The position numbers were made by a program, and so were the translations under genes. A model generated the notes under the pieces. The model ran no database searches. It worked only from the letters and a program-made list of their open reading frames with translations, and was not told the DNA's origin. This document shows, piece after piece, positions 1 through 5,888 of a stretch of 20,371 nucleotides of DNA; the first letter of the stretch is position 1, and each line of letters opens with the position of its first letter. This DNA is from CAINEC01 sp046303115. GTDB lineage: Bacteria; Bacteroidota; Bacteroidia; AKYH767-A; OLB10. Where the stretch lies: contig JBKCGZ010000137.1 of NCBI GenBank assembly GCA_046303115.1, forward strand, positions 1 through 20,371, written 5' to 3'.

Positions 1-332
1 ATTATCTAACGAAAGATGGATTTAAAAAAATATTACAATTTTTAAGTAAAAATAACATTGCTTTTGCTGAAGATTTTTGTTTGAAGCCTGAATTAGTAAA
101 TGAAAAAACACAATTTTATTTAACGGATGTTTTTAGAAAAATAATGCAAGAGGTTCATCTTGATTTTATTAATTTTTATTCAGTCGAAGAGATGACTAAT
201 ATTTTATATGAAGCAGGATATAAAAATGTTAATATAATTAATATGCAGAAAATTCAAGAGGAAAGAGTTGGCGATAAAATCCCATTTGTAGAAGAGAATA
301 GTTGTTGGGTGATGAATGTTTATGCTGATTAA
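1..332 (+). CDS. Probable SAM-dependent methyltransferase, C-terminal fragment
   Basis: The reading frame (codons starting at position 3) is open to the left edge of the window, so this is the last 110 or so residues of a longer protein; the TTG at 81 is an internal codon rather than a real start. The fragment has the look of the end of a class I methyltransferase: a segment reading FYSVEEMTNILYEAGYKNV, typical of the last helix and strand ('sveel..ll..aGF..v'), followed by a short tail with a Trp near the end (CWVMNVYAD). The SAM-binding glycine motif would lie upstream, outside the window, so enzyme class and substrate cannot be read. It is followed by a 95-base gap and then an independently promoted gene on the same strand. 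The family call rests on the C-terminal pattern only. Confidence 0.45.
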   Translation, partial: YLTKDGFKKILQFLSKNNIAFAEDFCLKPELVNEKTQFYLTDVFRKIMQEVHLDFINFYSVEEMTNILYEAGYKNVNIINMQKIQEERVGDKIPFVEENSCWVMNVYAD

Positions 333-375
333 TAATCCAACTTAATATCAATAGTAATTGTTTTCCTTTTAATTA

Positions 376-408
376 TTGAAAGCGCAGAAGCATTTAATAG
401 TAGATTTG
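376..408 (+). promoter_or_regulatory. Bacteroidota-type promoter of the SRPBCC gene
   Basis: TTG at 376-378 and TAGATTTG at 401-408 match the Bacteroidota -33 (TTG) and -7 (TAnnTTTG) elements, with 22 bases between them, slightly longer than the usual 19-21. The start codon at 428 would leave a leader of only about 12-14 bases. The -7 box is the left half of a perfect palindrome. Confidence 0.45.
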
Positions 409-416
409 CAAATCTA
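401..416. repeat. Perfect 16-bp palindrome over the -7 box
   Basis: TAGATTTGCAAATCTA is identical to its own reverse complement. It covers the predicted -7 element and the start of the transcript, 11 bases before the ATG at 428. Its position suits an operator for a dimeric repressor, but no regulator is visible nearby and a chance AT-rich palindrome is not excluded. Confidence 0.5.
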
Positions 417-427
417 AAAACTATAAT

Positions 428-877
428 ATGGCAGGTAATAAAATTTCTATCCATCGTATCTTAAAAACTACCCCCGAAAAAGTATATAAAGCATTAACAG
501 ATGCTGATTCATTGGCATCATGGATTCCTCCTAACGGTTTTACAGGTAAAGTTCATACAATGGATTTTAAAGTGGGAGGGAAGTATAAAATGTCGTTTAC
601 TAACTTCACAACAGGTAATAGTCATGCTTTTGGTGGAGAATATCTCGAAATAATTCCCAATGAGCTTTTAATTTATACCGATGAATTTGAAGATCCGAAT
701 TTGCCTGGACAAATAATCACTAGAATCGAACTGCGCAAAGTTGTTTGTGGCACTGAACTCATCGTTTCACAAGAAGGAATTCCTGCTATTATTCCAGTTG
801 AAATGTGTTATTTGGGTTGGCAAGAGTCGTTAGAGAAGCTTAAATGCCTTGTTGAGCCAAATATTCCTGATGCGTAA
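428..877 (+). CDS. SRPBCC / AHSA1-like domain protein
   Basis: A 149-residue single-domain protein of the START/Bet v 1 superfamily, in the AHSA1-like branch (Pfam AHSA1, formerly 'activator of Hsp90 ATPase homologue 1-like'). The sequence has the usual landmarks: an N-terminal strand followed by TTPEKVYKALTDADSLASWI (helix with the conserved Trp), a GGKYKMSF strand near residues 50-58, a GEYLEIIPNELLIYT segment, and a C-terminal helix beginning GWQESLEKLKCLVE. The fold makes a deep hydrophobic cavity that binds small lipophilic ligands; no ligand or reaction can be assigned from the sequence. No signal peptide, so cytoplasmic. The ATG at 428 is the first start in frame with the domain, and no Shine-Dalgarno precedes it. 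It stands alone between its own promoter and the separately promoted cold-shock gene. Family assignment is good, function unknown. Confidence 0.85.
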   Translation: MAGNKISIHRILKTTPEKVYKALTDADSLASWIPPNGFTGKVHTMDFKVGGKYKMSFTNFTTGNSHAFGGEYLEIIPNELLIYTDEFEDPNLPGQIITRIELRKVVCGTELIVSQEGIPAIIPVEMCYLGWQESLEKLKCLVEPNIPDA

Positions 878-882
878 GAAAA

Positions 883-944
883 CTCGTTTTACGAGGTGAA
901 ATCATGTCCTAAATCTTGTAAATATTTGAATTTCAAAATATTTA
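883..944. repeat. Two small inverted repeats after the SRPBCC gene
   Basis: CTCGT (883-887) and ACGAG (891-895) can form a five-pair hairpin with a three-base loop just after the stop codon. Further on, 919-930 (TAAATATTTGAA) and 932-944 (TTCAAAATATTTA) are complementary apart from one bulged base. Neither is followed by a T-run, so these are weak candidates for a terminator or transcript-end structure of the upstream gene. Confidence 0.25.
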
Positions 945-955
945 TTGAGATTTAA

Positions 956-987
956 TTGGTTATCGAGCTTATTTAGTTGTATCTTTG
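956..987 (+). promoter_or_regulatory. Bacteroidota-type promoter of the cold-shock gene
   Basis: TTG at 956-958 and TATCTTTG at 980-987 fit the TTG / TAnnTTTG consensus with a 21-base spacer. Transcription should start near 994, leaving a leader of about 20 bases. That is too short for the long temperature-sensing leader of E. coli cspA, so control of that kind is unlikely here. Confidence 0.7.
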
Positions 988-1014
988 ACATTCAATTATT
1001 AAAAAATAACAAAA

Positions 1015-1206
1015 ATGAAAAATGGAGTAGTTAAATTCTTTAATTCAACAAAAGGATTTGGTTTTATTAAAGATGCAGAAACGGGTGAAGAAATCTTTGT
1101 ACACGTAAGTGGTTTAAAAGATGATATCCGTGAAAATGACAATGTAACTTTTGATGTCGAGAATGGCAAAAAAGGTTTAAACGCAGTTAACGTAAGAATC
1201 GCTTAA
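1015..1206 (+). CDS. CspA-family cold-shock protein
   Basis: A 63-residue protein that is a single cold-shock domain (OB fold), a cytoplasmic single-strand nucleic-acid binder that acts as an RNA chaperone and antiterminator. Both RNA-binding motifs are present: RNP1 as KGFGFI at residues 13-18 and RNP2 as IFVH at 27-30, with the usual VKFFN start and a final NVRIA strand. The length is near the family norm (65-70). It is monocistronic, with its own consensus promoter at 956-987 and a terminator at 1228-1262. The next gene, on the opposite strand and ending 85 bases away, carries a second cold-shock domain. Whether expression is cold-induced cannot be told from the sequence. Confidence 0.96.
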   Translation: MKNGVVKFFNSTKGFGFIKDAETGEEIFVHVSGLKDDIRENDNVTFDVENGKKGLNAVNVRIA

Positions 1207-1227
1207 TAAAATTCTTTAATAAACACT

Positions 1228-1262
1228 AGCCCATCCTGGTTTTTACCTAGATGGGCTTTTTA
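1228..1262 (+). terminator. Rho-independent terminator of the cold-shock gene
   Basis: AGCCCATC (1228-1235) pairs with GATGGGCT (1250-1257), extended by two further pairs beyond a small internal loop, and is followed directly by a run of T. It begins about 20 bases after the stop codon. On the opposite strand the hairpin has no good T-run, so it is probably one-directional. Confidence 0.8.
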
Positions 1263-1290
1263 CTTTTTAATAATTTGATTAAAGATTGTT

Positions 1291-1731
1291 TTATACAGCA
1301 AGCTTTACATTCACTGCGAAAAATCCACGATCTCCTTTGTCAACTTCAAATGTTACTTTATTGCCTTGTCTAATAGGAGTGCTCAGTGCTGATGAATGCA
1401 CAAAAATGCTTTCGTTGCTAATACTTTCTTTGATAAATCCATATCCCTTTACTTCATCAAACGAAAAGACAGTTCCTGTTTTAACAGTTTCTTCTTCGCT
1501 TTCTGATTGTCTTGTAACTGATATTTCAATGCTGTCTTGATCAACAGGTAGTCGTTGTGGTGGTGGAGTGGAAGAAATTCGGCCGAATTCATCTACATAA
1601 GCAATCATTTCATCGAATGTTTTTGCCTTTGTTGTTTTTCGATCTGCTCTTTTTTCAAGTTTTTCTTTACGCTCTTTTTGCTTTCGCTTTTCTCTATCTT
1701 TTTTAGTAGATGTACTGCTCGATTTTGCCAT
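1291..1731 (-). CDS. Cold-shock-domain protein with basic N-terminal extension
   Basis: A 146-residue protein in two parts. Residues 1-38 are very rich in Lys, Arg and Glu (a charged, probably helical or disordered region), then comes a linker with a Pro-rich stretch (56-62), and residues 84-145 form a cold-shock domain with RNP1 (KGYGFI, 95-100) and RNP2 (IFVH, 109-112). It should bind single-stranded RNA or DNA, with the basic extension adding non-specific affinity or ribosome contact (inference). Extended CSD proteins of this kind are common in Bacteroidota. The gene converges on the classic small cold-shock gene. The start at 1731 is favoured because the lysine-rich N-terminus is continuous with it; a possible but poor -7 box (TACCTTG on the minus strand) lies about 15 bases upstream. 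The exact role is unknown. Confidence 0.88.
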   Translation of the reverse strand: MAKSSSTSTKKDREKRKQKERKEKLEKRADRKTTKAKTFDEMIAYVDEFGRISSTPPPQRLPVDQDSIEISVTRQSESEEETVKTGTVFSFDEVKGYGFIKESISNESIFVHSSALSTPIRQGNKVTFEVDKGDRGFFAVNVKLAV

Positions 1732-1804
1732 TTAATTTTTTTGCAAGGTACGGAGTAATATTCGCAAATCAGTAGAAAAATGAAATCTTATTTTCGAACA
1801 CAAC

Positions 1805-3070
1805 TCAATTAAATTGAAAATAGATGAGTAATCCCGTAGCTGCACTCATTATAATCAGCGCAGTTAATCCTAAAATGTTCGATTTTCTATCATTCGTAAA
1901 TTTACCCATCACCGCTTTGTTATTTGAGATGTGTAAGATGATTCCAATTAACACCGGAGCAGTGATGCCATACAATATAGCAGTATAAATAAGTGCTTGT
2001 ATTGGAGATAATCCAACGTAATTAAGCGACAATCCTACTAAAAGTGAAATAGCAATGATGACATAAAAGCCTTTCGCTTCATGGAATTTTTTATCTAATC
2101 CTTGTTCCCATCCGAATGTCTCCGTAAAAATATACGATAATGATCCGCTTAATACAGGAATTGCAATCAATCCAGTTCCAATCACACCAATGGCAAATAA
2201 TAAATAGGTCATATTACCCGCTAAAGGTTTTAATGCTAATGCTGCTTGTTCAACTGTATCAATTTGTGTTACGCCAGCTGGGAATAAAACACTGCCAGTA
2301 GTTAAAATGATAAAGTACATCACAAATCCCGATACCGCCATTCCAAAATCAACATCATTCTTCATCTCGTGAATTATTTTCTTGTTGACCATTAAATGCT
2401 TTTTCCGACTCTTCATTTCTTCAACTTCAACAGATGCTTGCCAGAAAAATAAATAAGGAGAAATGGTGGTTCCTAAAATTCCAACTATCACAGCGATGTA
2501 CTCTTTGTTCCATTCCATAGTTGGAATGAAAGTAGATTTGATAATGGCAACAATATCTTGCTTGAATAAAAAAGGAACAATAAAGTAAACTAACATCACA
2601 ACGCAAAGATTCTTTAAAATAGATGCAATACGTTGATAGGGCAAATAAATAATCATTACAAGCAATAAAACGGTGAATACTACCGAAAAATAATTTTGAT
2701 CAATAGAAGGGAATAATAAATTTCCAACTGCACCCATCCCCGCTATGTCAGCTCCAATGTTTAATACAATCGCAGGGAAACTAAACAGCAACATTAAATA
2801 CAAAACCCATCGTGGATAATTCTTTTTTAAAGTACCAGTTAATCCTTGTGATGTAACCAATCCTATTCTTGCACACATTTGTTGAATAACAGCCATCAAC
2901 GGAAACGCAATGATTGCGGTCCACAATGTTTTTAATCCGAATGCAGCTCCTGCCTGTGAATACGTAGCAATTCCAGAAGGGTCATCATCACTTGCACCAG
3001 TAACCAACCCAGGGCCTATTTTTTTCCAATAAGATTGAATTTTTTTTGCAATTGATTTCGAATGCTGCAT
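1805..3070 (-). CDS. Nramp-family divalent metal transporter (atypical motifs)
   Basis: A 421-residue polytopic inner-membrane protein with about 11 hydrophobic segments, the length and layout of the Nramp/SLC11 family (LeuT fold), which imports divalent metals with protons. The first helix carries DDDPSG (28-33), where canonical Mn/Fe transporters have DPGN. The sixth helix has GTTISPYLFFWQ (SPYL at 204-207), where canonical members have MPHN. The TM1 aspartate is kept, but the metal-binding Asn and Met/His positions are not, so manganese or iron specificity should not be assumed. Similar departures occur in Nramp-related groups, including magnesium transporters. It is the last gene of a tight minus-strand run, 16 bases after the hydroxylase gene. 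Family assignment is strong, substrate open. Confidence 0.9.
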   Translation of the reverse strand: MQHSKSIAKKIQSYWKKIGPGLVTGASDDDPSGIATYSQAGAAFGLKTLWTAIIAFPLMAVIQQMCARIGLVTSQGLTGTLKKNYPRWVLYLMLLFSFPAIVLNIGADIAGMGAVGNLLFPSIDQNYFSVVFTVLLLVMIIYLPYQRIASILKNLCVVMLVYFIVPFLFKQDIVAIIKSTFIPTMEWNKEYIAVIVGILGTTISPYLFFWQASVEVEEMKSRKKHLMVNKKIIHEMKNDVDFGMAVSGFVMYFIILTTGSVLFPAGVTQIDTVEQAALALKPLAGNMTYLLFAIGVIGTGLIAIPVLSGSLSYIFTETFGWEQGLDKKFHEAKGFYVIIAISLLVGLSLNYVGLSPIQALIYTAILYGITAPVLIGIILHISNNKAVMGKFTNDRKSNILGLTALIIMSAATGLLIYFQFN

Positions 3071-3086
3071 AAGAAAAAGATTAAAC

Positions 3087-3974
3087 TTATTTTTTGTTTA
3101 ATTCAGCGCGTAATTGGTCCGATGTTTTTGTGCCTCCATCATGACTCCACCCTGGAGGCATAAACAAGTATTTTAATTTATTTGATAATCCTACTGGTTT
3201 CTTTAAATCGTTCCATATGGATTGCCATTCGTGCGTGACAATTTTTACTGGATGATGTTTTTCTTCTAGCGGTTTCGTCAAGCCGTAAACAATTTTTTCA
3301 TCCTTCGTTTCTTTTTCGAAGGTGCCAAATAATTTATCCCATATAATTAATACCATCCCCATATTTCTATCGAGATATTTTACATTACTTGCGTGATGTA
3401 CTCGATGGTGCGAAGGACTAACAAATACAGATTCAAACCAAGCAGGCATCTTGTCAATGAATTGTGTGTGTACTAGGATGCCGTAAATCTGCGTAGCAGC
3501 ATAAACAAAAATGATGTCCAACGGAGAAAAACCTAATAACGCTAATGGGATAAAATAGATGAAACGATAAATAGGTTGAAATACCGATGATCGAAATCCT
3601 GTTGTTAGATTAAATTCTTCTGATGAATGATGTGTAACATGTACCGCCCAAAACAACCGTATTTGATGATCAAAACGATGTTCCCAGTAATACATAAAAT
3701 CTTCAGCAATAAAAATTGCTATCCAATAGAGTAGGGGACTTGTCCAGTTTTCAATGATACGGTGCTCGTAAAACCATAATAGAACACCAACATAAACAAC
3801 TCTAAATAAAATATCGATGCTGGCATTTAAAACACTTAAGTAAACATTCAGAATTGTTTCTTTAACAGAGTAGTATTTCCTTAATTTAATATTGCTTAAA
3901 ATAATTTCAGCAGCAATCACCAATAAGTAAATGGGCGTGCTGATTAAAATTATCCATTGCTCTTTTAAAGGCAT
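3087..3974 (-). CDS. Sterol desaturase / fatty-acid hydroxylase family membrane enzyme
   Basis: A 295-residue integral membrane protein of the fatty-acid hydroxylase superfamily. These enzymes use a histidine-coordinated diiron centre and O2 to hydroxylate or desaturate lipid substrates. All histidine boxes are visible: HRFDH at 99-103, HVTHH at 112-116 and HHRVHH at 189-194, with a further histidine at 169 between them. Hydrophobic segments lie around residues 8-28, 48-68, 80-95 and 136-160. The C-terminal segment IIWDKLFGTFEKE is typical of the family. The gene starts 9 bases after the thiolase and ends 16 bases before the Nramp gene, so it is probably co-transcribed with both. Sitting beside beta-oxidation genes, a lipid substrate is plausible, but its identity (fatty acid, hopanoid, carotenoid, other) cannot be read. 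Confidence 0.88.
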   Translation of the reverse strand: MPLKEQWIILISTPIYLLVIAAEIILSNIKLRKYYSVKETILNVYLSVLNASIDILFRVVYVGVLLWFYEHRIIENWTSPLLYWIAIFIAEDFMYYWEHRFDHQIRLFWAVHVTHHSSEEFNLTTGFRSSVFQPIYRFIYFIPLALLGFSPLDIIFVYAATQIYGILVHTQFIDKMPAWFESVFVSPSHHRVHHASNVKYLDRNMGMVLIIWDKLFGTFEKETKDEKIVYGLTKPLEEKHHPVKIVTHEWQSIWNDLKKPVGLSNKLKYLFMPPGWSHDGGTKTSDQLRAELNKK

Positions 3975-3983
3975 AATCGAATT

Positions 3984-5159
3984 TTATACTTTTTCAAAAA
4001 TTCCTGCTGCACCTTGTCCTGTACCTACGCACATAGTTACAATTCCGTATCTCTGATTTCTCGCCTCTAATTCATTCATCAATTGCACGGTTAGTTTTGC
4101 TCCGCTACAACCAAGAGGATGACCTAACGCTATCGCACCTCCGTTAACATTTACAATTTCCTGATTGATATCGAGCTTGCGCATTACTGCTAATGATTGT
4201 GATGCAAAGGCTTCATTTAATTCAATCATATTAATATCGTTTAAGGTCAATCCTGATTTTTTTAATACCATCGGAATGGCTTCAACAGGTCCGATGCCCA
4301 TAATACGTGGTTCTACACCAGCTACAGCATAATTGACAAAACGAAGTCTTGGAGCAAGATTATGTTCTTTTAAAAACTTTTCTGATACCACTAATACGAA
4401 TGCTGCGCCATCTGATGTCTGAGATGAATTACCAGCAGTAATACATCCTTGCGCATCAAAAACAGGTTTTAATGAGCTTAGCTTTTCAATAGATGTATCT
4501 GCACGCGGACCTTCATCTGTATCAAATGTAAAAGATGATTTTTGTTGCTTGTAGTTTGCATCTAAAAAAAGTTCTTCTACGTGAATAGGTGTAATTTGCG
4601 ATTTGAATTTTCCTGTAGTAATTGCATTAACAGCCTTCTGATGACTATTAAAAGAAAATATATCTTGATCTTCGCGTGATACGTTATATTCTTTCGCAAC
4701 AGCTTCTGCAGTTAATCCCATTCCCCAATAGTATTCAGGATTTGTTCTAGCTACTTCGTAGTTAGGAACGATTCTCCAACCTCCAAATGGAATTGGCGAC
4801 ATACATTCAACACCACCAGCAAGAATACAATCTGACAGTCCTGCATTTATTTTTGCAGCTGCAATGGCAATGGTTTCTAATCCTGATGCGCAATAACGAT
4901 TCACTGTCATTCCGGGTACCTTGACCGTATTTAATCCCATTAATGAAATCATACGGCCAATATTTAATCCTTGCTCTGCTTCTGGCGTTGCGTTACCTAC
5001 AATAACATCTTCAATCAAGTTTACATCAAACGATTCAAGTGAGCTGATCAAATGCTTTACAACAGCTGTTGCCAAATCATCAGGTCTGACATTCTTTAAT
5101 TTCCCTTTCGGTGCTTTCCCTACTGCCGATCTATATCCTGTTACAATGTATGCGTTCAT
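3984..5159 (-). CDS. fadA: Acetyl-CoA C-acyltransferase (3-ketoacyl-CoA thiolase)
   Basis: A 391-residue thiolase that cleaves 3-ketoacyl-CoA with CoA to acetyl-CoA and a shortened acyl-CoA, the last step of each beta-oxidation turn. The full catalytic set is present: nucleophile Cys90 (VNRYCASG), the NEAF motif, His347 (GGAIALGHPLGCSGA) and Cys377 (CVGTGQGAAGIFE). Length is normal. It belongs with the dehydrogenase/hydratase gene at 5889-8297, although a small exported-repeat gene and a terminator-like hairpin lie between them. The hairpin at 5168-5194 ends only a few bases before this ATG, and no convincing promoter sits in the 45-base gap. Expression therefore depends either on read-through or on a promoter inside the upstream gene (inference). 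The hydroxylase gene follows after 9 bases. Confidence 0.95.
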   Translation of the reverse strand: MNAYIVTGYRSAVGKAPKGKLKNVRPDDLATAVVKHLISSLESFDVNLIEDVIVGNATPEAEQGLNIGRMISLMGLNTVKVPGMTVNRYCASGLETIAIAAAKINAGLSDCILAGGVECMSPIPFGGWRIVPNYEVARTNPEYYWGMGLTAEAVAKEYNVSREDQDIFSFNSHQKAVNAITTGKFKSQITPIHVEELFLDANYKQQKSSFTFDTDEGPRADTSIEKLSSLKPVFDAQGCITAGNSSQTSDGAAFVLVVSEKFLKEHNLAPRLRFVNYAVAGVEPRIMGIGPVEAIPMVLKKSGLTLNDINMIELNEAFASQSLAVMRKLDINQEIVNVNGGAIALGHPLGCSGAKLTVQLMNELEARNQRYGIVTMCVGTGQGAAGIFEKV

Positions 5160-5167
5160 ATTATCTT

Positions 5168-5194
5168 ATAAAAAAACCCGCTTTTCAGCGGGTT
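5168..5194 (-). terminator. Terminator-like hairpin between MORN-repeat gene and fadA
   Basis: AACCCGC (5175-5181) pairs with GCGGGTT (5188-5194) around a six-base loop. On the minus strand it is followed by a run of U (A-run at 5171-5176 and just beyond), giving a full Rho-independent terminator shape. It starts 11 bases after the stop of the MORN-repeat gene and its U-run ends about 10 bases before the thiolase ATG, so it may end the first transcript or attenuate fadA. Confidence 0.8.
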
Positions 5195-5204
5195 ATGATT
5201 GAAA

Positions 5205-5855
5205 TTATTTTTTGGTTGTATCCGCTGGAGCAGGAGTGTTTCCTCCCGTAGGAGCTGGTGTTCCTCCTGGTTTACCGCTATTTTTTGCTTTCTTAGCATC
5301 TGCTGCCTTTTTCGCTTCAGCAGCTTTCTTTGCTTCTTCAGCAGCAGCTTTTTGATCAATGCCGTCTTTGTATGTTGCCGTTGCAATCAATTGGCCCTTG
5401 CGATTAAATGTTCTCCACTCACCATCTTTCTTATTGTTCTTGTATGATCCTTCTGCTGCAACTTCTCCATCTTCAAAGTAACGTGTCCATTTACCGTCTT
5501 TCTTACCAGCAATATATTCTCCTTCTTGCTTCACAGTGCCAGAGTAATAATATCTTTTGTAAACACCTTCTTTGATACCATTTTGGAATTCTTGTTCTTC
5601 CATCAACTTACTATAAGGATAGTAACGCTTAGAAACTCCCTGACGCTTGTCATTAAGATATTCAACTTCTGTCATGATTTCACCGTAAGAATTAAAAGTC
5701 TTCCACGTACCTTGCTTCTGACCAAATTCATCTGTTTTGTTACGGTGTTTTTCCTTGCCCGGAGCATACTTCGGTTTTTCCTCTGTTTGTGAAAAACAAA
5801 TAAAAGGAATCATCAGAAGGGACAAGATTAAGATTTTGTACTTATGCATATGCAA
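5205..5855 (-). CDS. Exported MORN/YwqK-type repeat protein
   Basis: A 216-residue predicted exported protein of unknown function. Residues 1-23 form a signal peptide (basic start, hydrophobic core, likely cleavage after CFSQ); the Cys at 20 is not in a good lipobox. Residues 46-165 hold five tandem repeats of about 24 residues with the MORN/YwqK pattern, G-x-W/Y-x-x-[YF] then a turn and a strand ending in E-x-x-Y-x-x-G (for example KKDGKWTRYFEDGEVAAEGS). Residues 166-192 are an Ala/Lys-rich, probably helical stretch, and the tail is Gly/Pro/Thr-rich. MORN-like repeats form extended beta-hairpin sheets that bind proteins or lipids. The gene lies 33 bases after the FadN-type gene and just before a terminator and fadA. 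A second in-frame ATG at 5849 is an equally possible start. Confidence 0.8.
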   Translation of the reverse strand: MHMHKYKILILSLLMIPFICFSQTEEKPKYAPGKEKHRNKTDEFGQKQGTWKTFNSYGEIMTEVEYLNDKRQGVSKRYYPYSKLMEEQEFQNGIKEGVYKRYYYSGTVKQEGEYIAGKKDGKWTRYFEDGEVAAEGSYKNNKKDGEWRTFNRKGQLIATATYKDGIDQKAAAEEAKKAAEAKKAADAKKAKNSGKPGGTPAPTGGNTPAPADTTKK

Positions 5856-5888
5856 TAGGTTTTTCAGGTGTTAAAATTAATAACTTAT

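Noticed and set aside
81..332. TTG at 81 as the start of an 83-residue gene
   Set aside because: The frame is open from the left edge without a stop, and the sequence reads as the end of a longer methyltransferase-like protein.
5156..5447. Reading frames with Lys/Leu/Gln-rich or Phe/Cys-rich products
   Set aside because: They are out-of-frame shadows of the Ala/Lys-rich tail of the exported repeat protein.
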